Source: Silvibacterium bohemicum (GTDB lineage: Bacteria > Acidobacteriota > Terriglobia > Terriglobales > Acidobacteriaceae). From it: 64,000 nucleotides of DNA. The position numbers were made by a program, and so were the translations under genes. Where the stretch lies: contig NZ_LBHJ01000019.1 of NCBI RefSeq assembly GCF_001006305.1, positions 310,001 to 374,000 of the forward strand, written 5' to 3'. The notes beneath the pieces are model-generated. The model was not told the origin of the DNA. It saw nothing but the letters and a program-made list of their open reading frames with translations, and did not search any database. Below, one piece after another: positions 20,261-28,491 of this stretch; positions within the stretch are counted from its first letter, which is position 1; every line of letters starts with the position of its first letter.

Positions 20261-21136
20261 CTACGCCAGGACGACGACCGGCTGAAAGAGCGTGCCTGCG
20301 ATGCGTCTGCCAATGCCCACTAACTCCCTTTGGCCCAGGAAAATCTTGACCAGCGGAGCCCCTGTGAACTCCGGCAGGTTGATCTGCATGCCGTTGCGTA
20401 GCCGTCCCACGCTCGCCTGATCCGCAGTGACGGCGGGCAGCTCGGGCAGCAGCGCACGCGGATGCGGCATGCGGTCGGAAAGCGTTCCTTCGCGGGCGAG
20501 GGATTCCAGTTGATCGAGGGAAATGGCATCTGCCAAGAGAAACGGTCCTGACGCTGTCCGGCATAGGCTGGCAAGATGCGCTCCCGTTCCCAGCGATTGG
20601 CCGAGCTCATGTGCGACGGAGCGGACATATCCACCAGCTGAGATACGCATGCGGAAGGCAGCTAGTTCCCCTTGCACCGATTCGATGACGAATTCCCGGA
20701 TGGTTACCCGCGCCGTTTTCAGCCTTGGCGTTTCGCCGGCGCGCGCAATCTTGTACGCCGGCTTTCCATTGATCTTCTTCGCGGAAATCGGCGGCGGAAG
20801 CTGATCCAGCTCACCCAAAAAGGGTTGGGCGGCGGCGCAAACCTGATCGAGGGAAAGCGAAACCGGACGCGCCTCTGTAGTCGGCTGCCCTTCGGCGTCG
20901 TAGGTATCGGTCGCGAAGCCGAAGCGGATGCTTCCGGTATAAGCCTTTTCGTGCGCCCCGTAAAACTGCGCCAGCCGCGTGTATTTTCCCAGCAGCAAGG
21001 GGAGTACGCCCGTCGCCATGGGATCGAGCGTGCCGAGATGTCCGATGGAGGATTCGCCGGTCACACGGCGGACTCGCGCCACCACATCATGCGAGGTCAT
21101 CCCCGCAGGCTTATCGATTATCAAAAGACCGTTCAC
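20261..21136 (-). CDS. truB: tRNA pseudouridine(55) synthase
   Basis: This 291-residue enzyme makes pseudouridine 55 in the T-loop of tRNAs. The N-terminus NGLLIIDKPAGMTSHDVVARVRR and the catalytic motif GHLGTLDPMATGVLP (catalytic Asp) are canonical, and the C-terminal part fits a PUA-like domain. The start is GTG 21136, which the family N-terminus requires. This start codon is inside a strong hairpin described separately. It is the last gene of a minus-strand run with folE and the pterin synthases. Confidence 0.95.
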   Translation of the reverse strand: MNGLLIIDKPAGMTSHDVVARVRRVTGESSIGHLGTLDPMATGVLPLLLGKYTRLAQFYGAHEKAYTGSIRFGFATDTYDAEGQPTTEARPVSLSLDQVCAAAQPFLGELDQLPPPISAKKINGKPAYKIARAGETPRLKTARVTIREFVIESVQGELAAFRMRISAGGYVRSVAHELGQSLGTGAHLASLCRTASGPFLLADAISLDQLESLAREGTLSDRMPHPRALLPELPAVTADQASVGRLRNGMQINLPEFTGAPLVKIFLGQRELVGIGRRIAGTLFQPVVVLA

Positions 21137-21161
21137 CTATCCACTATAGGCGAACGGTCTT
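21125..21161 (-). promoter_or_regulatory. Hairpin containing the truB start codon (possible terminator or translation control)
   Basis: On the minus strand the arms AAGACCGTTC and GAACGGTCTT pair perfectly. They enclose CCTAT and ATAGG around a 5-base loop, joined by a G-T wobble, making about 16 continuous pairs. The GTG start of truB lies in the 3' arm and the arm is followed by TTTTGA. It could end folE transcription, hide the truB start, or both. Confidence 0.6.
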
Positions 21162-21242
21162 GGCACCTACTCTTGCGGCGTCTTTCTGAAAGCCAAACCG
21201 AGGAAGATTCGCAGCGACGCTCATGGAAACATCGAGCTGATA

Positions 21243-21266
21243 TTCTTCGCTGCGCTCAGAATGACG
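21243..21266. repeat. Possible copy of a dispersed intergenic element
   Basis: The short intergenic stretch between folE and truB contains a sequence around GCTGCGCTCAGAATGACG of the type that recurs between genes in many acidobacterial genomes, as I recall it. Only one copy is seen in this window, so repetition is not shown here. Confidence 0.25.
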
Positions 21267-21275
21267 TCCCTGGTT

Positions 21276-21932
21276 TTAAAAGGAATTCGATGTGCGCTCG
21301 CGGACCAGGGAGAGGAACTCGGCGCGGGTGTTCTGCTTATGGAATACACCGAGCATGGCGGAGGTGACGGTGGAGGAATTCTGCTTCTCCACGCCGCGCA
21401 TCATCATGCAGAGATGACGGGCTTCAATGACCACGCCCACTCCCTGCGGATCGATGGTTTCCTGAATCGCATCGGCGATCTGGCGGGTCATCCGCTCCTG
21501 CACCTGCAGGCGACGGGCGAAAACATCGACCAGCCGCGGAATTTTGCTGAGGCCGATGACCTTGCCCTTCGGGATGTAGGCGACGTGAACTTTGCCAAAG
21601 AAGGGCAGCATGTGATGCTCGCACAGCGAGAACATCTCGATGTCCTTGACGATCACCATCTCGTCGTAGTCGACGTCGAAGAGCGCCCCGTGCAGGACGC
21701 TCATGGGATCCTGCTGATAACCCTTGGTCAGAAACGACATCGCCTTTTCGACTCGCTCGGGAGTGTTCACAAGACCGTCCCGTGTGGGATCCCCGTCGAA
21801 GCGGCGAAGTAATTCGCGATACATATCCTGCGTGGAAATATCTTCAAGGCCGGTCTTCACGGAAACATCCTCTTTGAAGCTCTTGGACGCTCCCTTTGCG
21901 GCCGGCATGGTCGCAATGTGATGGTTTTTCAT
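21276..21932 (-). CDS. folE: GTP cyclohydrolase I
   Basis: This 218-residue enzyme converts GTP to dihydroneopterin triphosphate, the first step of folate and tetrahydrobiopterin synthesis. The zinc site CEHHMLPF (C104, H107) and the later [20 protein letters not shown] are intact. Its start overlaps the upstream pterin synthase stop by four bases (ATGA), so it is coupled to two pterin synthase genes. That context points to tetrahydropterin production in addition to, or instead of, folate. Confidence 0.95.
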   Translation of the reverse strand: MKNHHIATMPAAKGASKSFKEDVSVKTGLEDISTQDMYRELLRRFDGDPTRDGLVNTPERVEKAMSFLTKGYQQDPMSVLHGALFDVDYDEMVIVKDIEMFSLCEHHMLPFFGKVHVAYIPKGKVIGLSKIPRLVDVFARRLQVQERMTRQIADAIQETIDPQGVGVVIEARHLCMMMRGVEKQNSSTVTSAMLGVFHKQNTRAEFLSLVRERTSNSF

Positions 21933-22390
21933 GCCGCACTTCCCTTTCCGCGACTGTGCGCGCCGCGTGATCGCTCAAAGCTGTTCGCCACCGGATATTC
22001 GAAGGAGTTGTTCGATGTCTCCTCCACCCGCACCACTGAAAGCTCTGCCTTCATGAATGCGGTTCTGAGCAGATCGTGAATCACGATATTGAAATTCTCC
22101 GTGGTCGGCACCAGATTCTGAAAGCATGCATGCGTGTTGAGATTGGTGTGGTCGAAGCGATCGAGGATTTCTTTGCGTACGCACGCATCGAGTTCCACCA
22201 GATCGCTGACCATGCCGGTTTCCGGGTCAACCTGACCGCCCATCACCACCTCGACGATGTAGTTATGGCCGTGTCCGTACGGGTTGTTGCACTTACCGTA
22301 GATGGCCTGATTCTCAATCTCGCTCAGGTTCTCCGAGTGCAACCGGTGCGAGGCGCTGAGGGTGTAGCGGCGTCCGAAATAAGCCTTCAT
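21929..22390 (-). CDS. 6-pyruvoyl-tetrahydropterin synthase-like enzyme, copy 1
   Basis: This 153-residue T-fold protein has the zinc-binding histidines in LSASHRLH and GHGHNY and the catalytic cysteine in [13 protein letters not shown], a pattern close to animal 6-pyruvoyl-tetrahydropterin synthase, and less like QueD. The conserved DHTNLN and the late Glu in VRVEETSNN are present. It probably acts on dihydroneopterin triphosphate made by FolE, which is encoded immediately downstream with a four-base overlap. QueD-type activity for queuosine cannot be excluded. Confidence 0.85.
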   Translation of the reverse strand: MKAYFGRRYTLSASHRLHSENLSEIENQAIYGKCNNPYGHGHNYIVEVVMGGQVDPETGMVSDLVELDACVRKEILDRFDHTNLNTHACFQNLVPTTENFNIVIHDLLRTAFMKAELSVVRVEETSNNSFEYPVANSFERSRGAHSRGKGSAA

Positions 22391-22797
22391 AGCTCACCGT
22401 AATAATCGGCAAAAAGGTCGGGAAGTTCATACACCCGCACGCGGTGCAGGCTCGCGCCGGAGATCTTTCCCTCAAGACGTTTCCAGACGGCAATCGCAAT
22501 GTTCTCGGTGGTCGGGATAGCGGCTTTGAACTCTGGAACTTCAAGGTTCAGATGGCGGTGATCGTATACGCTGACCACTTCCCGCTCCAGAACCTCTTTC
22601 AGATGCTTCAGGTCGACGACAAAGCCGGTTGCGGCGTCGATCTCACCGGAGACCGTGACCTCCAGCGTGTAGTTGTGCCCGTGTCCGTTACGATTGGCGC
22701 ACTTGCCGAATTTGCGGACGTTCTCCTCTTCCGACCAGGCGTCGTTCCAGTAATAATGCGAGGCGGAGAATTCGGCTTTGCGAGTGAGCAGGATCAT
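22387..22797 (-). CDS. 6-pyruvoyl-tetrahydropterin synthase-like enzyme, copy 2
   Basis: This protein of about 136 residues is a second T-fold pterin synthase with FSASHYY, GKCANRNGHGHNY, DHRHLNLEVPEF and the late VRVYELP. ATG 22797 (MILLTRKAEF) matches the family N-terminus; an upstream in-frame start at 22836 is possible. It overlaps copy 1 by four bases. The two copies differ widely in sequence, so they may have different substrates or form a hetero-oligomer. Confidence 0.83.
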   Translation of the reverse strand: MILLTRKAEFSASHYYWNDAWSEEENVRKFGKCANRNGHGHNYTLEVTVSGEIDAATGFVVDLKHLKEVLEREVVSVYDHRHLNLEVPEFKAAIPTTENIAIAVWKRLEGKISGASLHRVRVYELPDLFADYYGEL

Positions 22798-22846
22798 GTG
22801 GTTTTTTCCGTCTCCAGAAATAGACGCGCGAGCCATAGCGCAGGGT

Positions 22847-23902
22847 TCAGCGATTGCGGCTAGGATACTCCCGGCCCTTCCAGATTACGCGTTTGGTGAT
22901 CGTATGATGAAACCAGCTGCGATAGAGCAGCACAGCGAAAAGCGGCAAGGCCAGCGGCGTGATGACGCAGTCCTCGAACGGAAAATTGGACTTGGCGACA
23001 CGCCGGTAGTAGCGCCATACGTTCCGCGCCCAGATAAGAAGTAGTGCGCCTATGAAGATCGGCCTCAGATCTCGCTGATAGAGCACCCAGGTCAAAATCG
23101 GGAGACCGAAGAGAAAGAGCAGGTCGAGGATGCGCCACGCGGCCAGCGACAAGGGATTGCCGAAGAGCAGCGCGAGATTCTTCGTCCAACCTTCGAACAT
23201 CGCGCCGAAGCTGCGATACATTCGGGTGGCCACTGCATCGGGCGCATAGCGAAAGCGCAGTCCCAGCTTGCGGCGCTTGAAGATATTGGCCAGCTCCACA
23301 TCTTCGAGCACCGCGTCCTTCACCGCCTCGTGGCCGCCATTGGCAAAATACGCGTCTCTGCGAACGAGAAGGAATTGGCCATTGGCCGCGGCGAGTGAGC
23401 TTTCCGGATCGGAGACCTTGGCCGGCGGATAGGTAACGGAGAGCTCGCTGAAGATCAGGGGCATCAGCGCCCGTTGCGCAATCCCTGTAACGATCTGGCG
23501 GGGAGAGTAAGAGAGCATGGCCGCGTTGTGGCGATCGGCCTCCACAATGGCCCGGCTCAGATGGCCCGGTTCGTGAATCGTATCCGCGTCGGTGAAGAGC
23601 AGCCACTGGCCACGCGCAAATCTGGCCCCGGCCCAAACTGCATTGGCCTTGCCGGTCCAGCCTTTCTCGAGCGCGGGGGCCTGCATGATGGTCACTCCAT
23701 CAAACTCGGCAGCGATGGACGCGGTCCTGTCGGTCGATCCGTCGTCGACTACGAGGATCTCCCAGTCCTGATCCAGCTCCCACCCATTCTCCGCCTGGTT
23801 GACCAGCGAGCGCAGACAGTCTCCGAGGCAATCCTCTTCGTTGCGGGCCGGAATGATGACGGAAAGCTTAAGGGATGAAGTTGAGTCGAGAGGGGCGTCC
23901 AC
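22847..23902 (-). CDS. Family 2 glycosyltransferase, membrane-bound (HpnB/CrtQ-like)
   Basis: This protein of about 351 residues has an N-terminal GT-A domain with LSVIIPARNEEDCLGDCL, VVDDGSTDRTA and the metal-binding TDADT, and two to three C-terminal membrane helices (from about residue 265). The layout resembles hopanoid- or carotenoid-associated glycosyltransferases, but the acceptor is unknown. GTG 23902 is preceded by GGAG at six bases and is preferred to the open frame further upstream, which runs into the divergent thioredoxin-like gene. It leads the run into the pterin synthases. Confidence 0.8.
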   Translation of the reverse strand: MDAPLDSTSSLKLSVIIPARNEEDCLGDCLRSLVNQAENGWELDQDWEILVVDDGSTDRTASIAAEFDGVTIMQAPALEKGWTGKANAVWAGARFARGQWLLFTDADTIHEPGHLSRAIVEADRHNAAMLSYSPRQIVTGIAQRALMPLIFSELSVTYPPAKVSDPESSLAAANGQFLLVRRDAYFANGGHEAVKDAVLEDVELANIFKRRKLGLRFRYAPDAVATRMYRSFGAMFEGWTKNLALLFGNPLSLAAWRILDLLFLFGLPILTWVLYQRDLRPIFIGALLLIWARNVWRYYRRVAKSNFPFEDCVITPLALPLFAVLLYRSWFHHTITKRVIWKGREYPSRNR

Positions 23903-23928
23903 GGGTTCTCCGCTCTTATTATAGAAAC

Positions 23929-24447
23929 GTGAGCAACTTGAGAAAAAACGGCATTGGGATCGGTCGGGGCATCGCCGCACTTCTGGGCATCGCGCTTCTG
24001 GGATCTGTGGGCTGCGATCGTGGCAGCCGTCCCGCACAGGTGGGCGGAATGGCGCCGGATTTCACCATTCACGATGGAGGCAAGACGGTCAGCCTCAGTC
24101 AGTATCGCGGACAGACGGTGGTGCTGAATTACTGGGCCTCCTGGTGCCCGCCATGTCTCGAGGAATTTCCTTCGCTGATGCAACTCCAGCAGCAGGTTCC
24201 GGGCGTCGTCGTGATGGCTATCAGCTTCGATACCGATGCGGATGCCTACCATCAATACCTCGCCGAAAATCACCTGAGCAACATGGTGATCGCCCTCGAC
24301 CTGTCGCAGAAGTCGAACCTGGCGTATGGCACGACACGGCCACCGGAGACCTACGTCATCGACGCCAAAGGCCGCGTCCGCCGCAAGTTTATTGGCGCAC
24401 AGGACTGGACCAGCCCCGAGATCGAGAACTATCTCCGCAATCTTTAA
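23929..24447 (+). CDS. TlpA/ResA-like thioredoxin-fold protein, membrane-anchored or lipoprotein
   Basis: This 172-residue protein has an N-terminal hydrophobic segment ending LLGSVGC, a marginal lipobox, and then a thioredoxin-like redoxin domain with the active site WASWCPPCLEEFP (C73 and C76 from this start). It probably reduces or exchanges disulfides in extracytoplasmic proteins such as cytochromes. GTG 23929 was chosen because the signal segment follows; an ATG at 23875 is possible. A TATTAT lies about ten bases upstream of the GTG. The gene is divergent from the glycosyltransferase. Confidence 0.85.
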   Translation: MSNLRKNGIGIGRGIAALLGIALLGSVGCDRGSRPAQVGGMAPDFTIHDGGKTVSLSQYRGQTVVLNYWASWCPPCLEEFPSLMQLQQQVPGVVVMAISFDTDADAYHQYLAENHLSNMVIALDLSQKSNLAYGTTRPPETYVIDAKGRVRRKFIGAQDWTSPEIENYLRNL

Positions 24448-24491
24448 GAGCCGGTTCGACCTGTAAATTCGGAGCTTGCTATCATCGATGC

Positions 24492-24779
24492 ATGACGCAG
24501 CTTGAAGTCCTTTATCGCTACGAACAGCATCCGACCGAAGCCGCCATGCTCGCCCTTGGGAATGCGCGGGAAGTCTATGGAGTTCGCCGCATCCACATCG
24601 ACAAAGAATGGAAGACGATCCTCGTGGAGTACGACGCCACTCGCCTGAACAAGCAGGTCGTCTCGCAGCTGCTGCGCCGCGCCGGCGTGGACCTGGTGGA
24701 AGAGATGCCGCTGATTCCGCCCCAGCCTCCCGCTGAAACGCCGGCAACTTCGGCTGCTCCCGCGGCCCCGGCGAAGTAA
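24492..24779 (+). CDS. 95-residue protein with an HMA-like fold and Pro/Ala-rich tail, function unknown
   Basis: The frame begins MTQLEVLYRYEQHPTEAAML. A predicted beta-alpha-beta-type region (YGVRRIHIDKEWKTILVEYDATRLNKQVVSQLLRRAGVDL read as a whole) resembles heavy-metal-associated domains but has no CxxC, so metal binding by that motif is not supported. The last 25 residues are Pro/Ala-rich. It lies 44 bases after the TlpA-like gene on the same strand and could share its transcript. Confidence 0.65.
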   Translation: MTQLEVLYRYEQHPTEAAMLALGNAREVYGVRRIHIDKEWKTILVEYDATRLNKQVVSQLLRRAGVDLVEEMPLIPPQPPAETPATSAAPAAPAK

Positions 24780-24914
24780 TTTCGTCGGGCTGGTGGAAAC
24801 CGGATTCGGCCATGCAATTTACCGCTTCGGGTCGCATCCGGCGATCATCTTCAATTGCATATCGACCGTTAAATTGATATCTTAATAAGAGTTCGCAGTC
24901 ACCCTCCTTGATGT

Positions 24915-24991
24915 GCGCCCATAGCTCAGTTGGATAGAGCGATTGACTACGAATCAATAGGTCGGAGGTTCGAATCCTTCTGGGCGCACCA
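24915..24991 (+). tRNA. tRNA-Arg (anticodon ACG)
   Basis: A full cloverleaf is visible: acceptor stem GCGCCCA with TGGGCGC, D arm with AGTTGGATA, anticodon stem ATTGA/TCAAT around loop CTACGAA, T arm GGAGG-TTCGAAT-CCTTC, discriminator A, and an encoded CCA. The anticodon ACG reads CGN arginine codons after deamination to inosine. No second copy of its 3' end is visible nearby, so it does not look like an occupied integration site. Confidence 0.97.
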
Positions 24992-25165
24992 TAATTCTAA
25001 AAGACTTAGCGCTGTTCTGCTACCGGCTCCCGCCGCTCACTGTGTCAATTTTGTGGCAGTCTCTTCCCTCAATTCCCACGTCGAGCGCAGAAATCGCCGC
25101 ATTTGCGCCTCACTCCGCGTGTGAGTGCGCACCTCCGTTATTTTCTGACTCAGGTGTCTCGAGAG

Positions 25166-25204
25166 AACCCTCGAACGCATTCAGAAGAACTGCGTTCGAG
25201 GGTT
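25166..25204 (-). terminator. 14-bp perfect hairpin after the MFS gene
   Basis: AACCCTCGAACGCA and TGCGTTCGAGGGTT form a perfect 14-bp stem with an 11-base loop, starting five bases after the stop of the minus-strand MFS gene. No T-run follows on the minus strand, so it is either a weak intrinsic terminator or an mRNA 3'-end stabiliser. Confidence 0.6.
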
Positions 25205-25208
25205 CGCA

Positions 25209-26432
25209 TCACGCGGCGTCGATTGCCATTTCCTTAGCCGGCGACTTCAGCGTGCGTAGGGAGACCAGCAGTAGTCCCACGAGGATGCAGGCTGCAATTC
25301 CGATGCATCCATCGGCGCCGAATGCCCCCGCTACGCCATGCCGGCCGTAGGCTTTGCCATCGACGAACTGCATGTAGATGATGGGAAGGCCCAACCCGCA
25401 GAAGAGCAGGCTATATTGCGTAGCCGCGAATGGATTATCGCGCCCGATCGTCTCATAGATAATCGCAACCGCTCCGGTGATCGCGAGTGCCTGGAAGACA
25501 TTTTCGCCGATCAACGCGATACAGAATGTCGCCGGTGTGCGCTGCAGCAGCAGCAAGCTAAGAGTGAACAAGGATCCAACTGTGCCGATCAGCAGGTACA
25601 ACGGACGCAGTGAGAAGAATCTTCTCAGAGGTAAAAACAGCAGACTTCCTGCAATGCCGGCAAATGACAGCCCGGCTCCGCCGACAATACTGATGAATCG
25701 GGGCGATGCATGAAAGTCTCCTCCGAGGCCAGCGATCATGTTGGTCAACGTGAAAGAACCGGTGGGTGCGACCAACATAACAAGCGCGACCAACACCTCC
25801 CGCCGCCGTATAACTGCAAAGACCTCGCCCCAGAACTGGCTAAAACTTTCGCTGGCCAGACGCCGGTCCTGCAAAGGCATCGGCATCCAGAGGAAGATTA
25901 AGGTCGGAAGCTGCACGAGGAGGCCCAGCAGCAAGGCGGATGCCCATAAAGGCAATCCTCGCAATGCCTCTTCGGTAATGATGCTCATCAAACCTGCGCC
26001 GCCGGCAGTGGCGATCTGCGTCCATGCGCTTAGTTTGCCTTCATCCTCGCGCGCAACAACGCTAGCAAGCCAGCCGCCGAGGGCATTTTGCGAGAGGAAG
26101 ATAGACGCGAAGCCAACAAACATTGCTACTTCCACGACTGTTATATGGCTTTGAAAAAGAATGCTGAGGGCAACACTCACTGCCGATACCAGTGCGAACA
26201 TCGTCGCGTACCAGCGCCGGCTGAATCGCACATCCAGCAGCGGGCCGAGAGGAAAAACAAAAATCGCTCCGGTTACCACCACGGTAATCGCAGTCGCAAT
26301 CTTCTCCTCTGGTACGTGCCGTGCAGCCAGCATCTGCGGCAACGCCATGACGAGGATACCGTTGAAGAGACCAAAGGGCAGGTTGGATAGCCCCATCAAC
26401 CAGATGGGAATATTGGAATTACGAGTCTTCAT
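25209..26432 (-). CDS. MFS transporter of the PAT/AmpG-like type
   Basis: This 407-residue protein has about 12 predicted membrane helices and the layout of the AmpG/acetyl-CoA (PAT) branch of the major facilitator superfamily, with WLMGLSNLPFGLFNGILV at the start. AmpG imports muropeptides; some PAT members carry siderophores or other solutes, and the substrate here is unknown. ATG 26432 follows GGAG at six bases; the frame extends upstream without a plausible N-terminus. A strong hairpin lies just after its stop. Confidence 0.75.
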   Translation of the reverse strand: MKTRNSNIPIWLMGLSNLPFGLFNGILVMALPQMLAARHVPEEKIATAITVVVTGAIFVFPLGPLLDVRFSRRWYATMFALVSAVSVALSILFQSHITVVEVAMFVGFASIFLSQNALGGWLASVVAREDEGKLSAWTQIATAGGAGLMSIITEEALRGLPLWASALLLGLLVQLPTLIFLWMPMPLQDRRLASESFSQFWGEVFAVIRRREVLVALVMLVAPTGSFTLTNMIAGLGGDFHASPRFISIVGGAGLSFAGIAGSLLFLPLRRFFSLRPLYLLIGTVGSLFTLSLLLLQRTPATFCIALIGENVFQALAITGAVAIIYETIGRDNPFAATQYSLLFCGLGLPIIYMQFVDGKAYGRHGVAGAFGADGCIGIAACILVGLLLVSLRTLKSPAKEMAIDAA

Positions 26433-26763
26433 GCCGCACTCCAGCAAATAACTTTGTTTTAACCAGGAATATGTGTGGGTCGACCACGCAAAGGGAGCAC
26501 TCGTATCGCAGTGCCTGGGCATGCCCGCGTATTCTTCAATTGCCATGGAACGCAAATAAAGAGCACACTCCAGACCCCGCGCACATTTACACTCTTCTCT
26601 TAAAAAGGCTTTGTTCTGAAAAACACTTCGCCCCTTAGAAATATTCCCTAGACGTCTATGCAGGCTGCCGAGCGCTCCTGGGCTGAATCTGCAAAAATGA
26701 GCACTGCGTGCACGGTGTCTCTCTAGTGAAAATCAAAACGCGGCGAAGGTTGGAGGGTTTCTC
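26433..26763. other. Intergenic region between divergent MFS and flavoprotein genes
   Basis: This 331-base stretch should hold both divergent promoters. It includes AT-rich sequence around 26590-26650 and, at its right end, the ribosome site GGAGGG six bases before the flavoprotein ATG. I see no convincing gene, repeat or strong hairpin in it. Confidence 0.5.
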
Positions 26764-28155
26764 ATGTCTGGTATCGAAGAATATGACGTCGTTGTCCTGG
26801 GAAGCGGAGAGGCTGGCAAATACCTCGCCTGGCATCTTGCGAAGCAGGGAAAACGCGCTGCTGTAATCGAACGCAGGGCTGTTGGGGGATCGTGCCCCAA
26901 CGTCGCGTGCCTTCCCAGCAAAAATGTGGTTCACAGCGCCAAGGTCGCATCCTTTTTTGAGCATGCGGCCGAATTTGGAATTTCCTCCGGGTCGTGGAAG
27001 GTCGATATGCAGCGAGTCCGGGCGCGTAAGCGCGAGATGGTCGAGGGCCTGGGCAAGATGCACATGGACATCTTCGCGAAGACGGGCACCGAGCTCATCT
27101 TCGGATCGGGTCGATTCGTTGGCGAAATGACGATCGAAGTCGCTCTGAACCACGGTGGAACGCGCACGCTGCGGGGCAAGATGGCGGTTGTGAACACCGG
27201 CACCCGCGCGAGTCTGGAGAATATCCCAGGCCTGGCTGATTCAGCTCCGATGACTCATGTCGAGGCGCTGGAATTGGACACCGTGCCCGAGCATCTGCTG
27301 ATCCTTGGCGGCGGATATGTCAGCCTCGAGTTTGCACAGGCCATGCGCAGGTTTGGAAGCCGCGTCACCATCATCGAGCGCAGCGCGCGCCTGCTGCACC
27401 GCGAAGACGATGACGTCTCCGCGGCCATGCAGGAGCTTTTGAAGGACGAAGGAATCGAAATCGTCTCCAATGCGAGAGTGGTCAAGGTCACCGGCAAATC
27501 CGGCCATAAGGTCGCGCTCGAAATTCATACCGGCGATCAGCAGATTATTCTCGATGGTTCGCATTTGCTGGTGGCGACCGGGAGAACTCCCAATACCGAC
27601 GGGATCGGGCTTGACCTGGCTGGGATCGAGGTCACCGAGCACGGCTTCGTGAAAGTAAACGAGCGCCTGGAAACGAGTGCGGCGGGCGTTTGGGCTGTGG
27701 GAGACTGCGCCGGCAGCCCCTTCTTCACGCACATTGGCTTCGACGATTTTCGAATCATTCGCGATAACCTTGCCGGAGCACATCGAGTCACGACCGGAAG
27801 ACAGGTCCCCTCCTGCCTGTTCACCGATCCGGAATTAGCGCGGATCGGGCTGAACGAAACCGAGGCGAAGCGGCAGCAGACTAACTATCGGCTGGCCAAG
27901 ATTCCGATGGCGGCAGTGCTGCGGACGAGAACTCTCTCCGAGACACGAGGATTCCTGAAGGCATTGGTCGGCGCCGAAGACGATCGGATCCTCGGTTTCA
28001 CCGGCTTTGGCAGCGGCGTGGGAGAACTGATGGCGCCGGTGCAGTTGGCCATGCGCGCCGGGCTTCCGTACACATCAATCCGCGACCTCATCCTGACTCA
28101 CCCAACCATTTCCGAAGGGCTCGTGTCGCTTTTCAACGCCGTTCCGTCACGTTGA
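26764..28155 (+). CDS. FAD-dependent pyridine nucleotide-disulfide oxidoreductase (dihydrolipoamide dehydrogenase/mercuric reductase-like)
   Basis: This 463-residue flavoprotein has the FAD-binding start VVLGSGEAGKYLAW, the redox-active pair in GGSCPNVACLPSK (C44 and C49), the NAD(P)H-binding LILGGGYVSLEFA, a second FAD site VWAVGDCAGSP, and the C-terminal THPTISEGL that supplies the catalytic His-Glu pair. There is no N-terminal metal-binding domain and no paired C-terminal cysteines, so mercuric reduction is not supported. Substrate is unknown. GGAGGG precedes the ATG at six bases. Confidence 0.88.
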   Translation: MSGIEEYDVVVLGSGEAGKYLAWHLAKQGKRAAVIERRAVGGSCPNVACLPSKNVVHSAKVASFFEHAAEFGISSGSWKVDMQRVRARKREMVEGLGKMHMDIFAKTGTELIFGSGRFVGEMTIEVALNHGGTRTLRGKMAVVNTGTRASLENIPGLADSAPMTHVEALELDTVPEHLLILGGGYVSLEFAQAMRRFGSRVTIIERSARLLHREDDDVSAAMQELLKDEGIEIVSNARVVKVTGKSGHKVALEIHTGDQQIILDGSHLLVATGRTPNTDGIGLDLAGIEVTEHGFVKVNERLETSAAGVWAVGDCAGSPFFTHIGFDDFRIIRDNLAGAHRVTTGRQVPSCLFTDPELARIGLNETEAKRQQTNYRLAKIPMAAVLRTRTLSETRGFLKALVGAEDDRILGFTGFGSGVGELMAPVQLAMRAGLPYTSIRDLILTHPTISEGLVSLFNAVPSR

Positions 28156-28491
28156 TCGCGACTTGATTGCTGTGGCTTGGCGCGGATGCGATATCTCGCC
28201 TCCGCTCCAAGCATTCCTGTCAAAACCGCGTCTCTCTAGCGCTGAAGCGCTTGTGGTTTTCCAATCTGTGGCCGATCTCTTCATGAGAGACTCATTTCGA
28301 TGGAGATCAGAAGCCAATCGAGCCTGACATCCGGCAACGCGCAATTCCCGCGTTAGAGAAGGGTCTGCAGCAGTGATCCGAAGCAGGCATTTTTAGAGGA
28401 ACGCGGGCTGATAGCCTTCATTCTTCCTTAAGGTCAATCCGCTACGCTGAAAATCGGATCGCGCAGCCAGCGCCACTATTTTTCATCCGAG
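28156..28491. other. Intergenic region upstream of the RND efflux operon
   Basis: This 336-base gap contains no reading frame that looks real and no strong inverted repeat. It probably carries the efflux operon promoter, but I cannot assign -35 and -10 boxes with confidence. Confidence 0.4.

Noticed and set aside
24915-24991. tRNA-Arg as an integration site for a genomic island
   Set aside because: No repeat of the tRNA 3' end, no integrase and no composition break in the flanks.
26764-28155. Mercuric reductase
   Set aside because: It lacks the N-terminal metal-binding domain and the C-terminal cysteine pair, and no mer genes are nearby.
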